Below are positions 35,330-45,200 of a stretch of DNA of 63,328 nt, piece by piece (within the stretch, counting starts at the first letter, position 1; each line of letters opens with the position of its first letter). The DNA comes from Candidatus Fermentibacterota bacterium (GTDB taxonomy: Bacteria; Fermentibacterota; Fermentibacteria; Fermentibacterales; JCC-6): positions 1-63,328 of the forward strand of contig JAUVIR010000006.1 in the NCBI GenBank assembly GCA_030592645.1, read 5' to 3'. Position numbers and translations under genes: made by a program. The notes under the pieces were generated by a model. The model saw only the letters and a list, made by a program, of their open reading frames with translations. It searched no databases and had not been told where the DNA came from.

Positions 35330-37852
35330 ATGAAAAAGAAGAAGTCAGGTATTTCAATCGGGTCATTACGTTTTCAGGTATGGAAGCAGCTGATACTTGC
35401 CATCCTGCTAATCACCGCAGTACTCTATCTGTACGACGGTTACAAGAGAACAAGAAGATCGGCCCTTGAAAGCTATTCCACACAGCAGATGATGTATGCC
35501 AACCAGATAGTCAACGATGTACATTTTAGATTCGAGCTTATCAGAAACGTTCTGGAACTCTGGAGCAGTTCAGGGGAGATTCTGTATATATCCGATGAAA
35601 CGTTGTTCTGCATGGAAAGAATTCTTGCTGCCCACAGCAGTTACATATCCGGGGTCACCCGGATGGATGAAAATGGAATCATACGCGTAACAGTACCGTT
35701 TTACGAAGGTACTACGGGTGCTGACATATCCTATCAGGGACATATACAGCAATTGATGGAGTTTCATGGCGCAGTACTCAGCGATGCCTTCATGACGGTC
35801 CAGGGTTACTGGGCAATAGCATATCATGTTCCCTGTTTCGATAAAGAGCATTCTTTTCGGGGCTCTCTCGCTTTTCTTGTGCCCTTCCGCGAAATGTTTC
35901 GACAACTCTTTACCCAGCTTCTGCCGGAGAGCTGTACGATGCCACTGGTTCTGGACAGTGACGGCCTGATACTGTTCTCTCCGCATGAAGAGCACGAGGG
36001 AAGGCACTATTCAGAAGTCTTCCCGGCAGGCAGCGGTGAATTGGACGTGGCAGATGCGGCATTTACCGGCGTTACAGGTTATCTCCTGACGGATTTCAGC
36101 ACCTACACGGAGAACGGGGATCAATCCGAGAGTATGCTTTCAACCATCGTTCCGTTCGATCTTCAGGATGTATCATGGTTCCTTATCCTTTCTACTCCTG
36201 AGTCTTCCGTCATGCGGACCATTTCCGGATTGAGCAATAGATGGCTCTGGGGTATGCTGGCCATAATACTGCTGGCGCTGCTTTACAGCACACTTAAAGT
36301 CAGAGTATGGATCACTTCGAAAGAAGAGAAGAAACGGGAAGACATCGCCCATCTTAAGAATGTTCTCATAAGAACTGTGAATCAGGCCCAGGAGATTATC
36401 GTTATTCTCGATAAAAGGGAAAAGGTGCTTTACGCCAACAGGGCGGCTGTAAAGATATCCGGTTTCGGCAAGGATTTCCTGAGAAGCAAGATATCAAAGA
36501 TCCCGTTCCAGAGTATGGAACCGGGTATAAGTGAGATAAGGAATAAGGTTTTCCGGAATGGTACCTGGAAAGGCGTTTGCACTGCAGTGGGCGCTAAGAA
36601 TCGTTTCTTGAAACTTGATTTGACCGTTTCCTCTGTTACTGACCTGGATGGAGCCATTACGAATTTTATAATCATCGCCAGGGATGTTACGGTGCAGATT
36701 GAAATGGAGCGGAGACTTTTCCAGCAGCAGAAAATGGAAGCCATCGGCCAGCTGGCTGGAGGAATAGCGCATGACTTCAATAATCTCCTTGTAGGAATAC
36801 TCGGTTATGCCGAACTCCTGAAGAAGCACCACTCAGGAGTTGGTGATGTAGCAGAGGCTGCAGATGTTATCATTGCGGCTGTTCATCGGGGATCAGAGCT
36901 TACAAGACAGCTTCTCGGGTACGCGCGAATGGGCAAGCATCAGATCGACCGGATTGATATAGGTCAATGCGTGAGGAACGTGAATGATCTGCTGAAAAGG
37001 ACTCTTGATCAGCGAATAAAGGTCGTACTCGATCTTGAAGAGGGGATATTTATAAAAGGTGATTCGTCCCAGATAGAGCAGGTTATCCTGAATCTCGCCG
37101 TAAATGCCAGGGATGCCATGCCGGAGGGCGGAGAGCTGAAGTTTTCACTCAAACTGGAAACAGTACCTGCGGAAATAATCGACGGGTATCGGGAAGGCAG
37201 CCCGGTGGAACTCGCCGTGCTGGAAACGACTGACACCGGGAGTGGTATTCCCATTGAGAACCACGACAAAATATTTGAACCGTTTTTCACTACTAAAGAT
37301 GAAGAGGGAACGGGCATGGGGCTGGCAACGGTATATGGAATTGTCGCGAATCATGGCGGCTGGATTGATGTTGAAAGTCAGCCTGGCACTGGGGCAGTCT
37401 TTTCCGTTTACCTGCCACTGGATAAGACTTATGAAAAAGAGGAAAATGAAGGATCCATACTGCCTGAAAGAGCATCAGACGGACAGGGTCATACAGTTCT
37501 TGTTGTGGATGATGAATCCATTGTTGTAGCAACACTGACCGAACTCCTCTCGGAGGTCGGGTACAGGGTAATACCTGTTCCCAACGGTAAAAGAGCTGTT
37601 GAAGTGTTCTCTTCAGATCCTGATGGATTCGATGCGGTAGTTCTGGATCTATCCATGCCGGAAATGGACGGTAAGGAGTGCTATGAAAGGCTCCGTGATA
37701 TTGATCCGGATGTTAAAGTTATCCTCATTACCGGATTCAGCAGAGATGGAAGGGTGCAGGAACTACTGGATATGGGCGTGAAGGGATTCCTTCAAAAACC
37801 ATTCCGCCTGAAGAAACTGGCTGCGGCATTAACAGATCTAATAGAGTCATAA
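35330..37852 (+). CDS. Membrane hybrid sensor histidine kinase
   Basis: 840 residues. TM1 (~19-36), a periplasmic Cache-like sensor region (~40-300), TM2 (~303-322), PAS (~345-460), HisKA with phospho-acceptor His481 in GGIAHDFNN, HATPase (NLAVNARDAMPEGG, DTGSGIP, GTGMGLATVYG) and a C-terminal receiver with Asp773 in VVLDLSMPEMDG. No ribosome site is seen before ATG 35330; a TTGTTT-17 bp-CATATT promoter (35292-35320) would start transcription next to the ATG, so the mRNA may be leaderless. No DNA-binding regulator gene is nearby. Confidence 0.9.
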   Translation: MKKKKSGISIGSLRFQVWKQLILAILLITAVLYLYDGYKRTRRSALESYSTQQMMYANQIVNDVHFRFELIRNVLELWSSSGEILYISDETLFCMERILAAHSSYISGVTRMDENGIIRVTVPFYEGTTGADISYQGHIQQLMEFHGAVLSDAFMTVQGYWAIAYHVPCFDKEHSFRGSLAFLVPFREMFRQLFTQLLPESCTMPLVLDSDGLILFSPHEEHEGRHYSEVFPAGSGELDVADAAFTGVTGYLLTDFSTYTENGDQSESMLSTIVPFDLQDVSWFLILSTPESSVMRTISGLSNRWLWGMLAIILLALLYSTLKVRVWITSKEEKKREDIAHLKNVLIRTVNQAQEIIVILDKREKVLYANRAAVKISGFGKDFLRSKISKIPFQSMEPGISEIRNKVFRNGTWKGVCTAVGAKNRFLKLDLTVSSVTDLDGAITNFIIIARDVTVQIEMERRLFQQQKMEAIGQLAGGIAHDFNNLLVGILGYAELLKKHHSGVGDVAEAADVIIAAVHRGSELTRQLLGYARMGKHQIDRIDIGQCVRNVNDLLKRTLDQRIKVVLDLEEGIFIKGDSSQIEQVILNLAVNARDAMPEGGELKFSLKLETVPAEIIDGYREGSPVELAVLETTDTGSGIPIENHDKIFEPFFTTKDEEGTGMGLATVYGIVANHGGWIDVESQPGTGAVFSVYLPLDKTYEKEENEGSILPERASDGQGHTVLVVDDESIVVATLTELLSEVGYRVIPVPNGKRAVEVFSSDPDGFDAVVLDLSMPEMDGKECYERLRDIDPDVKVILITGFSRDGRVQELLDMGVKGFLQKPFRLKKLAAALTDLIES

Positions 37853-37889
37853 CAATTATAACCTGTCTTGTATAAAGGTCTTCAGAATA

Positions 37890-39857
37890 ATGAAACTGAA
37901 GAGAGAGGGCCGGGTAGATATGGATACCAACGACAGGGTGCTTGCCGAACAAGCCCTCAGAGAGAGCGAAGAACGATACAGGATGCTTGTAGAAGGATCC
38001 ATGGATGCGATTTATCTTGAATCACTTGATGGAGAAATCCTTGACTGCAATAAAGCGGCCTGTGAAATGCTGGGTTACTGCAAAGATGAGCTTTTAGGGA
38101 TATCTGTCACCGACCTTCTGCCGAAAGACAAACGATATCTGCTGCAGGAGATTGTTGATAAGCTTTTGTCCGATGGTGAATCTTTTGTTGAGGGTGAGAA
38201 CCTCCGTAAGGATGGTACTATTGTTTCAATAGAATCCAGAGCTCGTGTGATTGATACTCCCACAGGAAAGCGGGTTGTGGTTTACGTTCGTGATATCACC
38301 AGAAGGAAACAGTCTGAAAAGAAACTGAGTGAAAGCGAGAGGCGCTTTCGTTCTTTTATGGACCAGCTTCCCGGCGCAGTATTCCTGAAGGATTCTGAAA
38401 GCAGGTATATCTACTTGAACCGCTTCATGAGGGAAGCGTTTGATGCCGATGAAAGCTGGATTGGCAGACCAACCTCTGAATGCTTCCCCATGGAAGAAGC
38501 ACACTCGCTGATCCGGCATGACCGGGATGCTTTCGATAAGAACTACACTATCGATGTTCAGAGAGTCGTTGATTCGAGCGGGAAAGAACGTTTTTTTCAG
38601 ATACACAAATTCAGGATCTCCAAGGGAGAGAGCGGAAACGACATGCTGGGGGGCATCGGTCTTGATATAACGGATCAACTTAATGCTGAGAAGGCAAGGA
38701 TGAAACTTGAAGCGCAGATTCAGCATACCCAGAAGCTTGAAAGTCTTGGTGTTCTCGCAGGCGGTATAGCACACGATTTCAACAATATACTGATGGCCAT
38801 ACTCGGTTATGCTGACCTGGCACTTCTTGACACTGCCGCCGGCAGCCCGGCGGTATCCTCACTGCACGAGATCGAAAAGGCTACGCGGAATGCTGCTGAT
38901 CTGACCAAGCAGATGCTTGCATATTCAGGAAAAGGGACATTCCAGATCATCAAGCTTGATCTGAACGAAATTATTCTGGAGATGACACACCTGCTCAATA
39001 TTTCGATATCGAAGAATGCTGTTATCAAGTATAATCTGTACGATGGACTTCCATCCATTGAAGCTGACCCGTCTCAGATTAGACAGATCGTAATGAACCT
39101 GGTAACAAACGCATCCGACGCGATGGATAAGACAAGTGGTGTAATTTCAATAACGACCAACAATATGGAATGCGACAGTGAATATCTTTCCACCACTTTC
39201 ATGAACGATCAGCTTCCGGATGGAAAATATGTATACCTGGAAGTGTCCGATACAGGCAGCGGCATGGACGAAGAAACCCTTATGAAGATCTTCGATCCCT
39301 TCTTCACCACCAAGTCTACCGGAAGGGGGCTGGGGCTTTCAGCGGTTCTGGGAATTATCCGCGGGCACAGGGGAACTGTAAAAGTGTACTCCGAACCGGG
39401 GAAGGGCACTTCATTTAAAATACTCATTCCATCAGTTGAGGGTGATCCCCAGCCGTTGAATGTATCTCATGAAAGCGAACAGGATAGTGTCCAGAGAGGG
39501 ACGCTGCTTCTGGTAGACGACGAAGCATCCATTCGTGACATCGGGAAAACCATGCTTGAGAAGGCAGGTTATACAGTGATCACTTCCTCAGACGGAAGGG
39601 AGGCGCTTGATATTTTCAGGAAGAGACATAAAGAAATCGACTGTGTAATCCTTGATCTCACAATGCCGCATATGGATGGTGAAGAAACTTTCCGCGAAAT
39701 GCGGAGGGTGCAGAATGATGTACGTGTAGTAATTTCCAGCGGCTACAACAGGCAGGATGTTACCCGGCGATTCATTGGTAAAGGGCTTGCAGGCTTTATA
39801 CAGAAACCGTACAGGCTTTCGGAGCTTACAGCAAAGCTGAAAGAGGTTATCGATTGA
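37890..39857 (+). CDS. Soluble hybrid histidine kinase with two PAS domains
   Basis: 655 residues without a membrane segment. PAS 1 (~18-145), PAS 2 (~150-270), HisKA with His295 in GGIAHDFNN, HATPase (NLVTNASDAMDKTSG, DTGSGMDEE, GRGLGLSAVLG) and a receiver with Asp589 in VILDLTMPHMDG. It follows the membrane kinase by 37 bases and shares its kinase-receiver core, so the pair probably arose by duplication and works together. ATG 37890 is used; ATG 37920 is possible. No separate output regulator is encoded here. Confidence 0.9.
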   Translation: MKLKREGRVDMDTNDRVLAEQALRESEERYRMLVEGSMDAIYLESLDGEILDCNKAACEMLGYCKDELLGISVTDLLPKDKRYLLQEIVDKLLSDGESFVEGENLRKDGTIVSIESRARVIDTPTGKRVVVYVRDITRRKQSEKKLSESERRFRSFMDQLPGAVFLKDSESRYIYLNRFMREAFDADESWIGRPTSECFPMEEAHSLIRHDRDAFDKNYTIDVQRVVDSSGKERFFQIHKFRISKGESGNDMLGGIGLDITDQLNAEKARMKLEAQIQHTQKLESLGVLAGGIAHDFNNILMAILGYADLALLDTAAGSPAVSSLHEIEKATRNAADLTKQMLAYSGKGTFQIIKLDLNEIILEMTHLLNISISKNAVIKYNLYDGLPSIEADPSQIRQIVMNLVTNASDAMDKTSGVISITTNNMECDSEYLSTTFMNDQLPDGKYVYLEVSDTGSGMDEETLMKIFDPFFTTKSTGRGLGLSAVLGIIRGHRGTVKVYSEPGKGTSFKILIPSVEGDPQPLNVSHESEQDSVQRGTLLLVDDEASIRDIGKTMLEKAGYTVITSSDGREALDIFRKRHKEIDCVILDLTMPHMDGEETFREMRRVQNDVRVVISSGYNRQDVTRRFIGKGLAGFIQKPYRLSELTAKLKEVID

Positions 39858-39983
39858 TCTTCGCAGCAACAGTATGTCATTTACTCGGGGGAGAGAACGG
39901 GTACAGAAGAACGGTCTTCTGAGGGTTCTCATTTTCGTATTTTTTCTTTAGATTATGTACGTTGCTGAACGTGGTTCTAAACT

Positions 39984-40070
39984 GCCCGGAAAAGGGCAAA
40001 AAGATCTCCTCTCATACGCATTCAAGCTGAGTGAATGAGGAGATTATCTTTCATTTAGAGAGGAGTCTCT
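39984..40070 (+). promoter_or_regulatory. Structured leader of gdhA
   Basis: Hairpin GCCC/GGGC at 39984-39997 is followed by AAAAA. A compound stem comes next: ATCTCCT (40004-40010) with AGGAGAT (40038-40044), enclosing CATTCA/TGAATG (40019-40024 with 40032-40037). Finally AGAGA/TCTCT (40057-40061 with 40066-40070) presents GGAG, the ribosome site of gdhA, as its loop. The first AGGAGAT is a decoy-like second ribosome site held in a stem. Post-transcriptional control is an inference. Confidence 0.45.
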
Positions 40071-40071
40071 G

Positions 40072-41358
40072 ATGTCTGGTGGTAACTTCAATCCATTCAG
40101 GATGGCGCAGGAGCAGTTCGACAAAGTAGCTGACTACCTGGATCTTGATGAGGGTGCAAGGGGTTTACTTAGAAATCCCATGCGGGAGTATCATTTCAAT
40201 ATCCCTGTTCATATGGATGATGGCTCAGTTAAGGTGTTCAGGGGGTTCCGGTGCCAGCATAACGATGCCAGAGGACCGTGTAAGGGTGGAATAAGATTTC
40301 ACCCCCAGGAGACTATTGATACTGTCAGGGCATTATCCATGTGGATGACCTGGAAATGTTCGGTTGTGGACATTCCTCTCGGCGGTGGAAAGGGAGGTGT
40401 CATCTGTGATCCTCATAACCTTTCCATGCGTGAGCAGGAGCTGATCTGCAGAGGCTGGATCCGTCAGCTTGCCCGGAATATAGGCCCCCTTCAGGACATT
40501 CCGGCTCCCGATGTAATGACAAGTCCCCAGCATATGCTCTGGATGATGGACGAATACGAAGCTATTGCGGGTGCTCAATATCCCGGTGTGATCACAGGTA
40601 AGCCGGTAGGCATGGGCGGAAGTCTCGGCAGAACGGAGGCTACTGGTTTTGGTCTGATCTTCACAGTGAGGGAAGCTCTCAAGCAGATGAATATCAGGCC
40701 TGGGGACACAACGGCAAGTTTTCAGGGATTCGGTAACGTTTCCCAGTACGCCATCAAGCTTTACAACCAGCTGGGGGGAACTGTGATCTGTGTATCTTCC
40801 TGGGACCAGGCTGACCAGAAGGCGTATGCATTCCGCAGGAAAGACGGAATAGATCTTGACGAACTCCTCTCTATCACCGACAAGTTCGGCGGTATAGATA
40901 AGCAGAAGGCAGTTGATCTCGGATACGAAATTCTCGACGGGGACTCGTGGATAGAACAGGACGTGGATATTCTTCTGCCGTGTGCCCTTGAGAACCAGAT
41001 CAACGGAGAGACTGCCAGCAGGATAAGCAGCAGAGTGAAAATTATAGGTGAGGGAGCCAACGGGCCTACTACCCCCGAGGCGGACAAGATCATCGAAGAG
41101 AAAGGTATCTTCGATATACCCGATTTCCTCGCCAATGCCGGCGGGGTAACCTGCTCGTATTTCGAGCAGGTCCAGAACAACATGAATTACTACTGGACAA
41201 AGGATGAAGTACTGGGCAAACTTGATCAGAAGATGACTGAGGCATTTGTTGCCGTCAGTGAACTTGCCTCCAAGAACAATCTCTATATGCGTGACGCTGC
41301 CTACATAATAAGCGTCAGCAAGGTGGTTGAGGCCTGCAGGGCCAGAGGCTGGATATAG
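40072..41358 (+). CDS. gdhA: Glutamate dehydrogenase
   Basis: It interconverts 2-oxoglutarate plus ammonia and glutamate. The 428-residue hexameric-type enzyme has the substrate region GPCKGGIRFHP, the catalytic-Lys segment PLGGGKGGVICDP, DIPAPDV, and the Rossmann segment FQGFGNVSQYA; the length and GFGNV motif fit the GDH group common in Bacteria and Archaea. Coenzyme preference cannot be read safely. It is monocistronic, with its own leader and a strong terminator. Confidence 0.95.
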   Translation: MSGGNFNPFRMAQEQFDKVADYLDLDEGARGLLRNPMREYHFNIPVHMDDGSVKVFRGFRCQHNDARGPCKGGIRFHPQETIDTVRALSMWMTWKCSVVDIPLGGGKGGVICDPHNLSMREQELICRGWIRQLARNIGPLQDIPAPDVMTSPQHMLWMMDEYEAIAGAQYPGVITGKPVGMGGSLGRTEATGFGLIFTVREALKQMNIRPGDTTASFQGFGNVSQYAIKLYNQLGGTVICVSSWDQADQKAYAFRRKDGIDLDELLSITDKFGGIDKQKAVDLGYEILDGDSWIEQDVDILLPCALENQINGETASRISSRVKIIGEGANGPTTPEADKIIEEKGIFDIPDFLANAGGVTCSYFEQVQNNMNYYWTKDEVLGKLDQKMTEAFVAVSELASKNNLYMRDAAYIISVSKVVEACRARGWI

Positions 41359-41380
41359 ATTCCGTTCTGAGAAGAAGAAG

Positions 41381-41411
41381 GGCGCCTGTTTACATCAGGC
41401 GCCTTTTTTTT
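41381..41411 (+). terminator. Intrinsic terminator of gdhA
   Basis: GGCGCCTG (41381-41388) and CAGGCGCC (41396-41403) form a perfect 8-bp stem with a 7-nt loop, followed by eight T. It lies 22 bases after the gdhA stop and 15 bases before the next gene. Confidence 0.93.
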
Positions 41412-41425
41412 ATTAATGGGTTAAT

Positions 41426-42286
41426 ATGGCAAATTGTTTGTTCTGCTCGGATCTGCATGGAAGAACCCGCCGGTACGGGGAACTGTTCCGGGTGATAAGG
41501 GAAGAGGAACCCGATGCGGTCTTTCTGGGAGGTGATCTGCTTCCCGGAGCTGTCCAGATCTTTTCAGCGAATTTTCCTCATAAAAATTTCGTTACCGATT
41601 ACCTTGCGGGTGAACTTACACGAATCAGGGAGGATCAGGGAACAGCCTATCCGGAGATCTTCCTGATACTTGGAAATGATGATGGACGTTGCGAAGAAGC
41701 TGCGATTATTGACGCAGAGAAATGCGGACTGTGGCATTACGTCCATAACAGGAAGCTCAGCCTGGGCTCATTTCATATCTACGGTTACTCCTTTGTACCT
41801 CCATCACCTTTCAGGCTGAAGGACTGGGAGAAATATGATGTGTCCAGGTACGTTGATCCCGGGTGCATCCCTCCGGAGGATGGAATCCACACGGTGCCGG
41901 TATCGGATTATGAGATGCGCTATGGAACCATCAGTGATGACCTTGAGGTTCTTACGGATGGAGATGATCTTTCACGGTCAATAATGCTGTTCCATTCCCC
42001 GCCTTACAGGACGAATCTGGATCGGGCTGCACTGGACGGCAGGATGATCGACCATGCTCCGATGGATGTCCATGTGGGGAGTATCGCCATTCAAAGGTTC
42101 ATTAAGAGGAAACAGCCTCTTATCACCCTTCACGGGCATATACATGAATCCTCCAGGATCACCGGTAGCTGGATGGACAGAGAAGGAGGGACATTCATGT
42201 TCAGTGCGGCTCACGACGGTCCCGAGCTTGCTCTTATCAGATTCGATCCGGATGATCCCGAGTCGGCAACAAGAGAACTGCTCTAA
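41426..42286 (+). CDS. Calcineurin-like metallophosphoesterase
   Basis: 286 residues with a binuclear-metal phosphoesterase core: CSDLHG (~8-12), GGDLLPG (~37), LGNDDG (~87), MLFHSPPY (~190) and LHGHIHES (~233). The usual GNH(D/E) motif reads GNDD, so the conserved His of the active site is Asp. Substrate unknown. Its TAA overlaps the TAG of the converging gene on the other strand, leaving no intergenic space. Confidence 0.8.
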   Translation: MANCLFCSDLHGRTRRYGELFRVIREEEPDAVFLGGDLLPGAVQIFSANFPHKNFVTDYLAGELTRIREDQGTAYPEIFLILGNDDGRCEEAAIIDAEKCGLWHYVHNRKLSLGSFHIYGYSFVPPSPFRLKDWEKYDVSRYVDPGCIPPEDGIHTVPVSDYEMRYGTISDDLEVLTDGDDLSRSIMLFHSPPYRTNLDRAALDGRMIDHAPMDVHVGSIAIQRFIKRKQPLITLHGHIHESSRITGSWMDREGGTFMFSAAHDGPELALIRFDPDDPESATRELL

Positions 42287-45200
42287 CCCTTTATTTCCTT
42301 CATTGCAAGCGGGCGGGCGGGATCAGCTACTGAACCTATCTTGATAGCATAGGACTGTTTCTTCTTTATATCGCTGTCCGTAATGATGTGTACATCAAGA
42401 AGGTGTTCCGTTTTGAAACCGGTCCTGATGTAATTAATCTCACACAGACAGACATCCCAACCGTGGAGATATGATGCCAGCAGTTCACGGGTTCTATCGT
42501 CGCCGTTCGTATGGATCAGAAGGTCTATGTCACTGCATGGACCCGCAGTTGCGTTCTTGGTGCTTCCGAAGAGGTAGATGCCCTTGACACCGTATTTATC
42601 CGGATCGATCTCCGAAGCAAGGTTTTCAGCCATTCGCTGTCTCCACAGCCAGTGTTCATCAGGGTTGGAAACAGAGGTCAAGCGGGTATGCGGAAGCAGA
42701 CCGGACTCTTCCTGACTGGAATCATCCTCTGACACAAGATATGCAATGGCCTCGCCTTCGTCCCCACTCATCGCAATTCTCAGAATCCTCCCTCCCGTAC
42801 TTGCTTTCACATCGATAACCTTCACTACATGGCTCAGGTCGGTGCAGTCCGGAAGGAGTTGGCACAGAGCATTCTCACTCTCTTCAAAGAACTCTCTTCT
42901 GAAAATAACATTGCTGTCATCAGGATAAAGAGGCAGATAGCGTATGCCGGCTTCAACAAGATCCTGGAAGAAATGCGTTCCAAAGGAGAGATCCGGTACG
43001 TAGCTTCCCTTCCGAAAAGCCATTTCTATGAGGGCTGCAGTATTATTGATGTCGGAGTAGGTTACCTGTACGCCAAGCTTTATATCACCTCGGCTGCCCC
43101 ATCTTCCCGGTCCCATAAGGACGAAGCTCTTCTTCGACAGGATACTGTTCAATCTGCCTACGGTTTTTCCGACAGCTACCAGATCCTTCATTTCCTTCAG
43201 GCTGTCATACTCCATGGGATCCACATAAACTATATGCGCTATCTCGCGGATGAATCCGTCCGAGATATACTTATCAGCTGTAAAGAGAATATCATCCGCT
43301 TCCGGCCGTTCGGTAAGGTGAACAGCTTCAGTCTGTTCCCAGGAGCTCTGAGCCCTGCATTGAAGCAGATACAGGTTTTCTCCATCGGCGGCGAACTCTA
43401 TATCCACAGGGAAACCGCATTCCTTTTCCAGAAGAGCAAGGAGGTGTCTCATCGTTTTAAGAAAACCTGTTTTCGGACTAAGCAGTCCTTCAAAGGTTGG
43501 GATAACGTAATCATTCTCGAAATCCGTTAGCCTGCTGACCTGTCTGATCATTCCATCTTTGTGGGTAGAGAATATTCTTGCGACCTGAGGATATTGCGAT
43601 CCATATTCCCGGATGATATCCTCCACCTTTACCGTTTCAATCCGTTCCTCTTCCAGGTTGATCACATCCATGAATTTAGGGGCATATCTTACTGTTTCGT
43701 CCACGCTTGTGTTTACCCTGAGTCCGGGCTGTCCAGGAGCTGCAAGTACAGGGAAATCATCACCCAGGCGGTCTACAGCACGTGTCCCGAGGCCTGGCAC
43801 AAGTCTTATCAATCCATCTTTTGTCCTGATCCTTGCGGACCACCGGAATTCGTTCCTGCTGAAAGCGACCCCGCCATAAGCGGGGAAATAGTACTTCCCG
43901 ACCTTTGTGCCGATCACCTGCTGGATCAGAATACCCATCTCCTCCTGGAAATCCAGCAGGTTCCGCTCGTTCCTGTACTCTATCGCATCGGGACCGAACA
44001 TGGAGGCGTACACTTCGGCAATTGCGTCTATGAGGGCTTCCAACCGTTCTTTTTTTGTGCCCTTATTCGCGATAAACAGACTTTTGTATTTTCCACTGAA
44101 GGCTGCTTCTATACTATCTTCAAGGAGGCTTGAGCTTCGCACGATCAGAGGGTAATCACCGATCGAATCAAGTGTCATGGAGAGTCCCCGTGTCATCTCG
44201 GGGCTGAAAGCGCAATTCTTGAAGAGCTGGATCAGATTCGGGTACTCCAGCCTGATTTCACCAAGATAACGGTACCTGTATTCAAGGAGCTCTTCAAGGC
44301 GGTTGTGATGAACGAAATCGAGTATTCCGTCACTGCATACATACCATGTTAGAGGTGTTCTGATGACGGTCAGCAGAGGATCATCAGCACCTGCATTCTT
44401 GATTATCTTTTCAGCCATGAAGAGACCCGCACCCTTCCCTCCAAGCTGTCCGTGACTTCTGGCGGGAATGATCAGGGAATTCGTCAGTTCGTAGAAATCC
44501 TTGATTGAGATCAATTCCTTAAGACGGCTTATATAGTCAAGTCTTCTGCTCACCAGCCTTCTTATCAGGGATACCTTCAGAGCATTCAGAACCGGTTTCG
44601 AAAGGGTCGCTTCCTCAGTTACAATTCCCTTGTGGTCATCCATGGCCTGCAATATTTCGGGAAGAGAGCTGGCATGGTCATCCAGTACGTTTATCAGATG
44701 TTCTATCCTGTTCTCACCGATCCACCTTTGAAGCAGGCTAAGTATTTGCTCATCGCTCAAATCCCTTCCTGCGATAGAAAAGATTTCCTCGACAAGTTCG
44801 AAGCTGATATCGAACTGCTGTCTTGGGATCGGCCGGTTGATGCCCAGATGGTCAAGGTCAGCATCCTGAGTTGAGGTCTGGCCAGCAAATCTGTTCAGCA
44901 GAGCCGTGGCATCGGTTATCCCTATGAAGCTCATATAATTCAGAAGTCTTCTGGATAGCGTCTGGTAGAGTTTCCTGTCGGTAATGAGAAGCATATCCAG
45001 TATTGCTCTCCAGGATTCTGATCCGTTTCGCACTTCAGAACGATTGGTGTCATCCCCTTCGAACATCTGGGAAAGGCTGTCATGGAGAATTGTATGACTT
45101 ATTCTTCTGGCCAGGGTTCTTATCAGCTTTTTCTCTTCTTCAAGGAATGCGCTGCCCTGTTCCAGTGCGGGCGCTTTATCGGGATAGGAAACAGATAATT

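Noticed and set aside
43561-44133. 190-codon plus-strand frame inside the PPDK-type gene
   Set aside because: It is antisense to the conserved ATP-binding domain and has no protein-like motif or start signal of its own.
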